Source: Bolinopsis microptera (taxonomy: Eukaryota; Ctenophora; Tentaculata; Lobata; Bolinopsidae). Taken from it: DNA of 64,000 nt. Position numbers and translations under genes: made by a program. A model generated the notes under the pieces. That model was not told the DNA's origin. It worked only from the letters and a program-made list of their open reading frames with translations, and ran no database searches. The DNA is taken from positions 14,521,628-14,585,627 of the forward strand of contig NC_087075.1 of assembly GCF_026151205.1 (NCBI RefSeq). The letters run 5' to 3'. Positions 1 through 12,700 of the stretch are shown in pieces. The first letter of the stretch is position 1. Each line of letters starts with the position of its first letter.

Positions 1-139
1 GTTTTATAATCAATCAAGCGGTGGATGTGAACACAACAGGCAATTAATTCAGTGTCGAAATCATGTATTCGCCAGATTTTAAAATGGTCATTTTATGATA
101 ACTCAGCTTAATTTTGAACAATCAACTTGAAATTTTGGA

Positions 140-880
<741 letters not shown>

Positions 881-1274
881 ATATGTATATATATAAATAT
901 AAATATAATTATATCGTAGAGGTCGCGTGACATGAGTGGTCACGTGTTAACTTTAAGCTCTGTGATTAGCTTCAATATACTGGTCACGTGTTCTACGAGC
1001 TCTCTTCTTGGCGCTATTACTGAAGGAACATTGTGTTTCATCCTTGCCAACGGTATTGAAACTTGAGTAAACTGAAACGCTTGGAAATTGTTTAAAGGCC
1101 TAACTCAAAATTCCACTTTGAAAATTAAGGTTATCATGGAATTCTACGTTGATTCAGTTTCGCGAATATTGCGAACTGAGATATGGGCGATTTTGTTCAT
1201 TTTTTGGGATTATTTAAACGCAGAATCAACAGTTAGGTAAATATTGAGCATATGGTATTTGGATCATAACTCAT
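881..1274. other. no gene seen
   Basis: AT-rich sequence with two CACGTG E-box motifs (near 942 and 982). I see no exon, RNA gene or repeat here. Confidence 0.6.
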
Positions 1275-1605
1275 GAATATATACTGTTATGAACTATAAA
1301 TTTACTGAATTAAACTTAATCTACTTAATCGCTGTAATAAAGTAATGAAAATTGAACACAAACAAATGTTCGGCAGTACTAGTAGCACTGCTTAACTAAC
1401 TCGCTGGTGCACTTGAGCATTTGGTTACCATGGTTATGAGCAATTGTTTGAGTTTGACCACCCTGGCCTGGTTACCATGTCCTTTCTAACTTGCTGGCAC
1501 ACTTGACTTGCGGAATTGAAGGAATCCCAAGAGAACATTAGTAAGACCAGCAATTCCAGAGAGAATAACAAACACCGTAGGCAAACAGAAGTTTACCGGA
1601 AAAAT
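1275..1605 (-). pseudogene. truncated copy of the 3' end of the four-helix membrane protein gene
   Basis: This block matches 4867-5182 over most of its length. On the minus strand it reads part of the last exon of the gene at 5062-7020, ending in a stop codon at 1488-1486, and then the same 3' flank. The upstream part of that exon and the other two exons are absent, so it is a 3' fragment rather than a working paralogue. Small insertions and substitutions separate the copies. Confidence 0.75.
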
Positions 1606-1931
1606 AAAGGTTCACTTCGTCTAAATCCAAGTATATGAATTTTCATCAAGATTGGACAAAAACAAAAAAATGACTGAGTTATGAGCCAAAAACCATATGC
1701 CCATATTTAGGCATACGCACCAAATTTGATCGATTTTTGCCCATAAATTGGTAAAATATTAATATTTTTGAATGAAACCAACTTTATATTAATATGGAAG
1801 GTAAGCCTATACTACACATTCTCTATGATTATCCTTACTGGGCCGCGCTCAGCCTGTCATTCCGCCAAATCTATATTAAATCTATATTAATGAACATAAT
1901 AGCCTGGGGTCCTCAGGTAATGATTATCCGC

Positions 1932-2147
1932 GCTCACTAAATCGCTCGCCCAAACTTTTTTCATTTTACTGGTAATTTTCGCATTGGATAAATTGCAAAA
2001 TTGGTTTGACTGTCAGGAGTGCTGGTTCTATCCTAATTACGTCTTTACACTTTGCTTCTCGGAGGAAGAAAGCAGCAGTGTCTCTTATGGCATTGGCGCA
2101 AAAGTTGAAATTGTTGGCATGGTTTGGGCGAGCGATTTAGTAAGAGC
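1932..2147. mobile_element. possible MITE with GCTC..ACTAAATCGCTCGCCC ends
   Basis: About 24 bp near 1932-1957 reappears inverted at 2122-2147, sharing the core ACTAAATCGCTCGCCCAAAC. A related single end lies near 8671. No target-site duplication is visible, so the family is unassigned. Confidence 0.45.
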
Positions 2148-2262
2148 CATATAATACATATGAAATAAATCTTTAAACTGATTCTACTGATAATGATATG
2201 AATTTTATATGAATCACAGTGCTGGCAAGCACGACCGGTGCATTTATTGTGGGTATACTATG

Positions 2263-2323
2263 TACCCCCTTTACTATTATACCCCCTTTACTATTATACC
2301 CCCTTTACTATTATACCCCCTTT
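2263..2323. repeat. 17-bp tandem repeat, about 3.5 copies
   Basis: The unit TACCCCCTTTACTATTA is repeated head to tail just upstream of the GC-rich hairpins. Confidence 0.9.
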
Positions 2324-2346
2324 GGTACACGTTACAAGCCTCTTTC

Positions 2347-2403
2347 GTGCACGCGAAGCGTGCACTCCGGCCGGAGGCGGCGGCCGAAGGCCGCCGCCTC
2401 CGG
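2347..2403. other. two adjacent perfect GC-rich hairpins with GAA loops
   Basis: 2347-2354 pairs with 2358-2365 (8 bp) around a GAA loop. 2371-2385 pairs with 2389-2403 (15 bp, all matched) around a second GAA loop. The block is strongly GC-rich inside AT-rich DNA. I see no gene or element boundary that explains it. Confidence 0.85.
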
Positions 2404-2429
2404 CAGGAGTTTTTCAGGCATTAAGACTC

Positions 2430-4350
2430 ATCGGAAGTCGTTCAGCAGATTTATTTTTAGTTCAAAACATTCTAATTTGATGTCAAAGATGACAGGAATA
2501 AAAAATAGTTATGTTGAGATTTTTAAGAAATTTGCATAAAATACTCGCCAGCACTGTTATACGAAATTCGGTAAAAAACCCAAAATCGCCATATTCAGGT
2601 GCCTTAAAAACCATGTTAAAATCGAGTTAGAGATCTGAAATTTTTCAGGGCGTCTAGACGTTGACCAAATCGACTGCAAAAAAAGTTTCAGGTTTCAGGA
2701 ACATCGGGAAGTGGGTTTTCTAGAACCCCTGTTTTACGACAGATTGTCGTGATATCTATCTATATATATACATATATACATATATATTCAGGGATAGACG
2801 CTTTGCCAGTCAATTGTAGCCTGTATTTAATTGTCCATAGATTCAAAAGTTATAAAAGATACAGCCATTTCCGACCACAGGTCTTGAAAATAATTGTTTA
2901 CACTTTAGTTTACATTGTATAAACAAATTATTTGACGTCATGAACACCCCTTGATGACGTCATCAAGTAAACCGTTTTTAAAACTTGATTTTTGACAAAG
3001 TAATAACTTTTAACAAGAATTGCGCCCGTTGTTTCGTTTTGGCGGACGCTAGATTTCCATTTCACATTTACTTTAAATTTAAGTATAAGCTCCAATCAGC
3101 TCACTTCAATCTTCATGATATGATAATAATATTGATAAATTATGCATCAAATACGGGAAACACTTGAAATTCAGTTCAATTGCCGTAGAACTTAACTTGT
3201 ATCTGTAATTCAAGAAATTATCAGCAAAGGTAAACTATACTCGTGTACACATCAATACACTACGCGTGCCACGTACAAATTGGGCGTATTGCCTAATAGT
3301 AATATTATACATTACATGCATCATATACATTAAAACACAGTCGCGCCGCGCATTCATAGATCACAGGCTATCTATACATCACATCTCCGCAAGCAATCCT
3401 CGCGCGCGCAACTTTTTCGTTGCACGGTAACGGACGGAATGACATCATATTCAGACCCGCCTACTGCTATCTCCAAAATCCACGTTTTTCTGCAAAAACC
3501 TCCATTTGTAACCTTTCACTATTGCCTTTTTTCAAAAGGGTGAAAAGGAAAAAATGATTTAACACCATTAAAAAGTAATTTTATTCAAAATCTGAGGATA
3601 TTTTCATCTTAGATAATTGTTCAAGCATTCTGAAAATCTACCGGAAAGTTTTTCTAGCTTGCTCCTTCATAAAGATATTCGTCATTGAAGTTTGTGCTTT
3701 TTTGAAGAATTATTTTATAAAAACGTCAATTTTGCGATTTAGTATTCTCTGGTGTTGGGCCATGCCTTGGGTTGTGGAGCTCAGTTCTGCTTCCTATAGA
3801 TATAAATTGTGCATTAGGCTAGTTTTAAAGTTAAAAATCGAAAAGTTGCACACGTGGGGACACGCCCAAATTGATAGAAAATTGCTAAAATCACTGAAAA
3901 TTGCTGTTTTCGTCATTTTCTGTCAACTTTAGAGTGCCGTTGTGATTACAGTTCTTCTTGAAATACTTTGAAACTTTGCATGCTTATCAAGCTATATATA
4001 CAACAATTACATGCAAAATTTTACGGCGATTCAATATTGGATGCGCACGCAACGTCCGCTCAAAGTTTGCACGTGCGAAAGGTGAGAATTTTGCTCATTT
4101 GTGATTTCCAACAAATTCTGCTTTGCCACGACAGTTTAATGTCATTATAAATGAATTTAATGCCAACTTGAATGAGTATTAAGTGGCATATTCAGTCAGT
4201 GATCGACCGATATGCTTACCTAAACACAAGGAAATGTTTTTAAAGGAAAAATTTCGAAATTGTTGAAACTTCCTCCTTATTAATGAAGATATCAGTTTAT
4301 ATTTCGACTTTATAAAGTACCCTGACAGTGACATTATAATCAAAAAGAGA
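2430..4350. other. no gene seen
   Basis: Short unsupported open frames only. There is a small AT dinucleotide run near 2760-2790 and paired TGACGTCA sites near 2933-2960. No recognisable exon or RNA gene. Confidence 0.55.
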
Positions 4351-4352
4351 TG

Positions 4353-4866
4353 ATATTTGACCAAAACCCATAATCATGGGTAGAGTGGACCGCTGCCAGT
4401 GTCTCTCTTTCCCAAACAAAAGGAAATGATATTAATTTGATTGACCGTTCTCAAATGCAAAATGATACCGAGAATGAAATCGGTCGCTCGCTTTTCCCAT
4501 TCATTTACAATTGTAATAGATTAAGAAGAACTACCCAAAGGCAGCTGTACTCAGCAATAAAGATTCAATAAACTTCAGCTAATTCAATAAGTAATAACTA
4601 CCACCCTTACCCCGAAATACTAGGTATCGACCCGAACGCAACCCAAAGAGATTTTTACAGCATCTGATTGATGTACCTAATCAATCGAAACTTATTACAA
4701 TTCGTAAGCCGTGAATGAATGGGAAAAGCGAGCGACCGATTTCATTCTCGGTATCATTTTGCATTTGAGAACGGTCAATCAAATTAATATCATTTCCTTT
4801 TGTTTGGGAAAGAGAGACACTGGCAGCGGTCCACTCTACCCATGATTATGGGTTTTGGTCAAATAT
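4353..4866. mobile_element. foldback element with ~150-bp terminal inverted repeats
   Basis: 4353-4503 is repeated in inverse orientation at 4716-4866 with very few differences (end motif ATATTTGACCAAAACCC). The 210-bp centre has no coding capacity. Its right end lies exactly where the segmental duplication shared with 1275-1605 begins. No clear target duplication, so class unknown. Confidence 0.8.
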
Positions 4867-5061
4867 AATATACTGTTATGAACTTAATTTACTGAAATAA
4901 ACTTAATCTACTTAATCGCTGTAATAAAGTAATGAAAATTGAACACAAACAAATGTTCGGCAGTAGCACTGCTTAACTAACTCGCTGGTGCACTTGAGCA
5001 TTTTGTTACCATGGTTATGAGCAAGTGTTTGACCACCCTGGTTACCATGTCCTTTCTATTT

Positions 5062-7020
5062 CTAACTTGCTGGTACACTTGGGTTGCGGAATTGAAGGAA
5101 TCCCAAGAGAACATTAGCAAGACCAGCAATTCCAGAGAGGATAACACACACGTAGGGAATCAGAAATTCACCATACAAAAATACCTCATCATGACTGGCA
5201 GCTATTATAGTCCACCAGATGAATGCGATTAAAGTGAGTCCGCCTGAAAAGATTAATAATAGTTAGCTTAGTTAGATAATATAGTTAAATAATAATAGTT
5301 AGATTAACAATGTTTATATTGTGGAAATGGTGGAAACTAGGTCATTTCGTCCCCGGAAATTTATCGTTTATGTGGAAAATGTGAAATGTTAATGAATCCG
5401 ATAGACTAACAATCTCAGAAATAGACTACCCGTCAAAGTTTATTTATTTTAAATCTGTCTTACTAACCCGAGATAAGTCCGGCGCCGAGAATCAATAAGA
5501 CGAATAGCTTTCTGTCTGAAAATTATTGTAGGTGAATAGTCGAGTGAATAGTCGAGTGAATAGTCGAGTGAATTTGATAAACACATGTCAACATCGAAAA
5601 TAGTGTGACTCAAAATGAATGACATTCAATGACATTCAGTGTTTGTGTTTAATTTTACATACTAATAAACAAATATAGCGTAGATACTATAAATTTAGGC
5701 TTATCTTAACTTACTATCTTTAAGAAATCCTAGCGTCATCATACCTGAAAAGAATATGTACAGTAAAACCCCGATTTACAGCGGAGTTTGGGGGAAAGGA
5801 AACATCCGTGTTAAATCGGGATTCGCGGTAAATCGGTTTCCGATAAATTGTAATTGGTGTTTTACTGTACCATACATATGTGTAACATGCTAGTAAGCAT
5901 GGAGGGTAAAATTATAGTCGGGAATTACGTAGTCGTTCTAAGTAATTTTAGGGGATGTTTTGAATTCATTGCTTATTAATTCCTTACTCTATATAACATA
6001 TAACTGCTCGATGTGAAAAAGAATATAAATTCACTAAAATAAGACTTACCAGTAGAGCTGACTACATCAACCAATCTCAAGAACGAGCACAACCCCCCGG
6101 CCAGGAAAGCCAACAAGATCTGAGCAAGTGTGTGGTTACCATGGTTACGAGCAAGTATTTGGTTACCATGGTTACGAGCAAGTGTGTGGCTACCATGGTT
6201 ACGAGCAAGTATTTGGTTACCATGGTTATGAGCAAGTATGTGGTTACCATGGTTACGAGCAAGTATTTGGTTACCATGGTTATGAGCAAGTATGTGGTTA
6301 CTATGGTTACGAGCAAGTATGTGGTTACTATGGTTACGAGCAAGTATGTGATTACTATGGTTACGAGCAAGTATGTGGTTACCATGGTTACGAGCAAGTA
6401 TGTGGTTACTATGGTTACGAGCAAGTATGTGGTTACTATGGTTACGAGCAAGTATGTGGTTACTATGGTTACGAGCAATTATGTGGTTACCATGGTTACG
6501 AGCAAGTATTTGGTTACCATGGTTACGAGCAAATATTTGGTTACCATGGTTACGAGCAAGTATTTGGCTACCATGGTTACAAGCAAGTATTTGGTTACCA
6601 TGGTTACGAGCAAGTATTTGGTTACCATGGTTACGAGCAAATATTTGGTTACCATGGTTACGAGCAAATATTTGGTTACCATGGTTATGAGCAACTATTT
6701 GGTTACCATGGTTACGATCAAGTATTTGGTTACCATGGTTAAGAGCAAGTATTTGTTTATTAGCAAGTATTTGGTTACCATGGTAACCATGTCCTTTAAT
6801 TAATAAATCATCACTTTTAGTCATTTCTGCTAATGTCTGGTTTTTAACTAAAACTATTTTTATTACCCAACGTGTTAAATTTATGAAATAATTTGTAATT
6901 TCTTACCATGACAGTAAAGAGTATGCCACTATGAACGCCGTATATGCACACACAGAGGAAAAGAAGGAAAGTGGCTACCGCCGCAGCAATAAATCCCAAT
7001 ATGTTTATAGACTTTTCCAT
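5062..7020 (-). CDS. small four-helix membrane protein, 3 exons, 121 aa
   Basis: Hand-built model. Exon 1 is 7020-6907, starting at the ATG (MEKSINILGF). Exon 2 is 6119-6050. Exon 3 is 5243-5062, ending in TAG. Junctions are GT-AG (gtaaga/ctcag, gtaagt/tttcag) and the 366 coding bases close in frame. The product has four hydrophobic segments, at about residues 8-28, 37-55, 63-78 and 87-108, with short loops and a tail ending RNPSVPAS. I do not recognise the family; a tetraspan-type integral membrane protein is as far as the sequence goes. Intron 1 is almost filled by a 27-bp tandem array that starts at the exon 2 acceptor. Intron 2 holds a pogo-like MITE. The 3' part of exon 3 and its flank are duplicated at 1275-1605. 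Confidence 0.75.
5761..5867. mobile_element. pogo/Tigger-like MITE with TA target duplication
   Basis: A 107-bp element that begins CAGTAAAACCCCGATTTAC and ends GGTGTTTTACTG, flanked by TA on both sides. CAGT..ACTG ends with a TA duplication are typical of pogo/Tigger members of the Tc1/mariner superfamily. It lies in intron 2 of the membrane protein gene. Related fragments occur near 50732 and 51160. Confidence 0.8.
6122..6790. repeat. 27-bp tandem array, about 24 copies
   Basis: The unit contains GGTTACCATGGTTACGAGCA and fills intron 1 of the membrane protein gene, abutting the exon 2 acceptor at 6120-6121. Because 27 is divisible by 3, long open frames appear on both strands (GYHGYEQVF peptides); they are not genes. 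A single related unit occurs in the gene's 3' flank near 5006 and again near 1424. Confidence 0.95.
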
Positions 7021-7387
7021 CACTAGTCACTACTCGGTACTACTACTTGGCCTTTCCACTATTCGGGGTTGATTTTTTCTTTTAAGTTGTTTTTCAGTTT
7101 TATCAGGAGATGTACATATTAATTCAACGAAAATTCCCGTGATATGGATTTAGCAAAGTAAATAATAAATAGGAGCGATGATCAAACATATTCGACTGTT
7201 CAGAATGGCATATTAGATCATTAAATTCTTCAATTGCAAGTTGCTTCCCTTATTTGAGTCATGACCCAACTTCTCAACGGTGTTAAAATATTACTGGGTC
7301 AGGACCCTCAATAGCTTCGTCGACACATAACAGGGGAGATACTAGATCTTATCAATTATTAGAAATTACCAGTTAAACCTTAAGCGC

Positions 7388-7810
7388 GTGTAAATAATTG
7401 AGACCACATGATAAAGGGTGGTAACTGGTAAAAGTAAAAACATTAAAATATCGTTAAATAATGTAATCGCAACGAACAAAGTTCCGTATAAAAGTAAAAG
7501 AGACATTTTCGTGAGGCTGCTAGTGAGCTTTCTGAGCGATTTATTTAATGAATCAACCCACGTCTGCTTATAACATTAACAATGTAGACATGAATCGAAC
7601 ATTTGAACATTCCATTATCAAATCAAAGAACTACTGGAACCAATAGATGTGAAGATTGGCGAGATCTAAATTAAAACCTGAAATATTGAGTGATCATATT
7701 ACACAGTTGTACTGTTGGAATGTTGGAGTGTTGGAGTGTATAAGAAATTAAGAACAGTTCCAGGTGCGCTGGTTCAGGTTACAGGTGCAGGTCACGTGAT
7801 CTTCACGGGG
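7388..7810. repeat. segmental tandem duplication, copy 1
   Basis: It starts GTGTAAATAATTGAGACC and ends with a CACGTG-containing segment (GGTCACGTGATCTTCACGGG). It is repeated at 7909-8271 with indels. No coding potential recognised. Confidence 0.85.
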
Positions 7811-7908
7811 AATAGCTCCGAACGACATGTCAACATGCAGTTCAAGGAAAGCTCCTGGCACGGTGTAAAGACCACTGTGCCTGCATTTAACAAAAAGGCA
7901 CAATGCTC

Positions 7909-8271
7909 GTGTAAATAATTGAGACCATGAAAAAGGGCGGTAACTGGTAAAAGTAAAAACATTAAAATATCGTTAAATAATGTAATCGCAACGAACAAAG
8001 TTCCGTATAAAGTAAGTCAGACATTTTAGTGAGCTTTCTGAGCGATTTATAAAATGAATCAACCCACGTCTGCTCATAAAAATGTAGATAGAATCGAACA
8101 TTTGAACATTCCATTATCAAATCAAAGAACGACTGGAACCAATACACAATAGATATGAAGATTGGCGAGATCTAAATTAAAACCTGAAATATTGAGTGAT
8201 CATATTGCACAGTCGGACAGTTGGAGTGTATAAGAACAGTTCCAGGTGCAGGTCACGTGATCTTCACGGGG
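7909..8271. repeat. segmental tandem duplication, copy 2
   Basis: Shorter diverged copy of 7388-7810, ending in the same CACGTG-containing segment. Further CACGTG motifs follow at about 8275, 8308 and 8515. Confidence 0.85.
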
Positions 8272-9383
8272 GACCACGTGGTATATTTTGGTATGTATCA
8301 CGTGACACTAACTCTATTATAGGTAACTATAAAATTAACAGTTACAAGTTGGTTTGTATTTTTGCACTTCACTGTCTTTAGATGAGGCTTACATTTACCT
8401 ACTTCATTTTATTATGCAGTAAGATCATCTGAAATATAGTTAGTGAACTTAATGTGTAAAGTTACGTGTCTAACTTATTGTTTGTATTAACACGTTGCTA
8501 CGTTACTAGGATACCACGTGTCTACGTTGCTAGGATTGTAACAGATGGCCACGTTTTGTCCTTCGTCTGAGTATCAACCCTGAAACCGGATAACCCTGGG
8601 ATTAGGGTTTATGTAAAAGTAAAACCGTTTTGTACGGCTGCAAAACCATAAAAACCAAAGTCACGTGAAATTTTTGGGCGAGCGAATTAGTCAGAACTCA
8701 GAGCCCCCCCCCCCCCTCGGCTGATTACGTAATATGTTAACGACCCCAAAATTAAGGACAAAATTAGGCTGCAGTAATTCTGTTTTCAAAATCGAATTAT
8801 AATTCTAATAATAAAAGAATTTTACATAAAAAGATAAATACATATTGATATAATAATAAAACATGACCGACATTCGAGATTTAAATCAAAGGCCTAATTT
8901 ATGTTAAAGAGTTAATTGAAATTCCTAAGGCTTACGATAATTTAATCTTACTGCCAACTCCCCGATATAAAATAATCTATCCAAGTATATAACCTATCCT
9001 ATAATGTCAAATAATAAGTTAATACATAATTATAATCATACTCATAATACAAGATTCAATTCAAAATACGATAATCGTTATTCAAATTGGGGAAGCGATC
9101 GAAACTGATTTATAAAAGTAACATGTGCCTTTCACTTGAAACTTAAATAATTTACGACGCTACCGTATTACCAAGATTTTTAAAAACATCAAAACTTTTA
9201 GTTACAATTTCTAGACTTGCACAAGTAATACTACACACAGTCACGCAATTTGTGATAAGTTGCCAGAAAAGATATTGATACAGGAAGAAAAAACGCTTTT
9301 TCAAGATTATTCAACATGATCAACTCGGGGGAAAACTTTATTAATATAGTCTCAGTCACAGAGCATATCATTATCATGATCCT
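8272..9383. other. no gene seen; contains C13 tract
   Basis: AT-rich DNA downstream of MEMO1. There is a run of 13 C at 8704-8716 next to a single copy of the 1932/2147-type end motif (near 8671). No exon or RNA gene seen. Confidence 0.55.
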
Positions 9384-9404
9384 CAACTAATAGTCAAGAC
9401 ACAA

Positions 9405-9722
9405 CTTACCATAGTTACCATAGTGACCATAGTTACCATAGTTACCATAGTAACCATAGTTACCATAGTTACCATAGTAACCATAGTTACCATAGTTACC
9501 ATAGTTACTATAGTTACCATAGTTACCATAGTAACCATAGTTACCATAGTTACCATAGTTACTATAGTTACCATAGTTACCATAGTTACCATAGTTACTA
9601 TAGTTACCATAGTTACCATAGTAACCATAGTTACCATAGTTACCATAGTTACTATAGTTACCATAGTTACCATAGTTACCATAGTTACCATAGATACCAT
9701 AGTTACCATAGTTACTATAGTC
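9405..9722. repeat. 9-bp tandem array (TTACCATAG) at the 3' end of MEMO1
   Basis: About 35 copies of a 9-bp unit with occasional TAACCATAG and TTACTATAG variants. It lies between the MEMO1 stop codon (9734) and a second copy of the last coding bases (CTCAACTAATAGTCAAG at 9384-9400 and again from 9733). Confidence 0.95.
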
Positions 9723-9733
9723 ACAGACCACCC

Positions 9734-12700
9734 TCAACTAATAGTCAAGGCACCACTTGCGTAGCTGACGGAACTATCTCCCTTCTTCACACACCTGCTA
9801 CTTTGGGAGTAGTGCAGGAAAGAGAACTTGGCTTCACTACTTGGGTTCCGCGAGGAGTGCTCCTCTATCGTTGCCAGCAGCAACAGTATGGGTCGTCGTC
9901 CACAGATTGTGTTGGATGTTTTGGAGAGGTATGTTTGGAATGCGTTGGAGTTGAGCGATTCTATGGTATCCATTCCTGGGGGAGAGTTACCATAGTTACA
10001 GGGGATGGTTTGTCATTTGTTACGGAGAAAGGGGGGAGCAGCATTAATTGTTAAACACAACAGATAATTGCTGCAGAGAGTTGGTGTTGTTTGTCAGTAA
10101 GTTCAAAGTTACCTCCCAAATATTAATTTATCTCTGTGATTGGATTTAAAGTAATAATTAAAAGCAATATTAGCTATATTAAATTGAAAGTGTTTAACTC
10201 TATAATCTCATACCTAGTCTATCGAGTTTGGTAATTGCTTGCCAGATAGGAATGTCGTTTTCACCGTTCACATTGCAGTAACTGAAAGTAAACGGGTTAC
10301 AGGGTAGAAAGTAGATTTACAAAACTACGGCTTATCTACGGCTATCGGCTTATCGGACCTACTTGAACAGATATTAATTGGAAACTCTAGTATGGCGTTC
10401 ATTTTAATGTCCGATAAGGTAGTTCGTGAATTGGTTGAGAGAAGATAATTATTATCATTAACCCCACGTGGTGTTATATCAGCCTACGCGTAAATATACA
10501 TATCGAGGCTACACTACGTCATCGTTTGTGACTGTATGATGGTATTTTAGTGTCTACCTTGAATCTTCCCTTCTCAGAACAAAATGCAGCATGTTTAGAC
10601 AAAGCTATGTCAGCCAGGTATTTGTCGTTCATGGGCTTTGAAACATGACAATTCTTAAATTTCCCCATTTAAAATAAATCATTATAGCTACTACCAATTA
10701 AGAAACTTAAATTGATCACCTATCAAATGATGAGTTGTAAAAGTTCGTTATATTATTTAAAGTTACAATGATTTATAAACGCCTCCTAGGCTAGACGGTG
10801 AAACATTTCTTATATCATATTAACTGTTTGTAGAGTGAATTAACTTTCGTGAAACAGCCATCTTGAAAGTTGGATTTAAGTTTTTTTTAAATAAACTCTT
10901 CCATTTTATCGCATGAAGTTATCTTTAGCGATTGTTAATAAAAACAGTTTGTTCAATTATCTATCAAACGATTGGTAGGAATAGTCTGTTACATTACTTT
11001 TTGTGTGCCATATGTCTTACTATGTATAGGGCGACATTGTATATTATATATTATTAAATCTGTTGCCATTTTACTATATTTTGTGATAAAATTAAACAAA
11101 ATGGTTTTTTAACAAAAATTAAATTGCTCTCCAATCATTGCATTCAAACACAGTTTCATGCAGATCCAATGTGACGAGAAGTGTTTCACTGTCTAGCCTT
11201 GAACGCAAGTAGAAGGCTGGCCATTACAGTGATGACAACTCCGATTGTAAAATTGCAAGCCATATTGGGCCACCACAGGTCGCCCGGGTTGATCCCCATA
11301 TCAAGTAAAATAGTTGTGCCATTATATGGACATTCTTCATCACCGCAGTCCAGTGTTAGATCTTTGAACTCATTGATCATCATCGCGTGATATCCATATC
11401 TTAACCAGGACAGGTATTTGATGGGAATGAGGTAAACAGTTTCTTTCACGTGTTTTAACAGTCCCATCACGGGCATAAAGGGAAGAACTATACTCGCTGA
11501 AATGGCTTTTGCAGATGTTGGATCTTCTGCTGCCACTCCTACGAACCAACCTATGCCAGAAGACGTGAAACATGAGACCAGCAAAGAAACAAAAGCAGTA
11601 GAGAAAGCTCCTGCACTTATCACCAAACCAGACATAACGTAGAAGATGACCAAAGCAAGGAGCACAAAGGGGACGAGTGCAAGGAGTTCAAGTAACACAA
11701 CCGATATAAAGTATGGTAAAATCGTGTACAACCCGTTTTGGTACTCCCTTTTGATGATGTTTATTTCAAGTGCAATTCTTAGAGCTGAGAAGTTCATTGA
11801 TGACGCAGTAAAGGACAGCACACACATAAAGAATAGACCACTTTTGTTGGTACGAACTGAGGAGATGTCATTGTCCGTCCCAAAGTAGATGAAACCTAGA
11901 ATAAACGATATGATGATACAAACTGCAAAGCGTGCTCGGGTTATCCGAGGATTCCTGAGCCCTTCTGTGAGACTACGCCGAAAGGTTTCTGAAAGTTGAT
12001 CCCAGAACTTTGCTTTCAGTTTTGTTTCTATATAGCTGTTGTTGATATTCTTGAAAGCTTTTGAAGTTGATTCAATGTCAGTGTTAACTTTCGTATGGAA
12101 TGTTGATCTCTCGTAAGATTGGACAATTTCGGCACATCTTTCTCTACAGTTGACCTCGTCGTCAGATTTTATAGCAAGAGTGTAGATGAAGTGATCAGCT
12201 GGACAGTGGTACGGAGGACAAGTGTATCCAGCTTCTTCAAAGTGTGTCAGAGCATCAGTGTGACTGCCAAAAAATGCTATTTTACCTTCCGATAACAGAC
12301 AAACTTTATCAAAGAAGTCGTAAAGAACAGACGAAGGCTGATGGATAGTGCACAATATTGTGCAGCCAGATTCAGCCAGATCTTTCATTATTTTGATTAC
12401 GCTTTCTGCCATGAAGCTGTCTAGTCCACTAGTCACCTCATCTAAGAATAAAAGTGAAGCCCCAAAAATCAATTGAGTTGCCACAGCTAACCTTTTTTTC
12501 TCTCCTCCTGAAATACCTGGCCGGTCAACGTCTCCTACAAAACTGTTCTTTATTTTGCTCAAACCAACCTTTTGAAGAGCTTCAAGTGCCATAAGCTCTT
12601 TTTCTTTCCTTGGTATAAGTGGATCTAGCTTTAAGCTTGCATAAAAGAAGATAACTTCACATACTGTCATTGAAGCGACGAAGGTATCATCTTGTCCTAC

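Noticed and set aside
2209-2539. Overlapping frames of 71-106 codons
   Set aside because: They run through the 17-bp repeat and the GC-rich hairpins and have no protein-like features.
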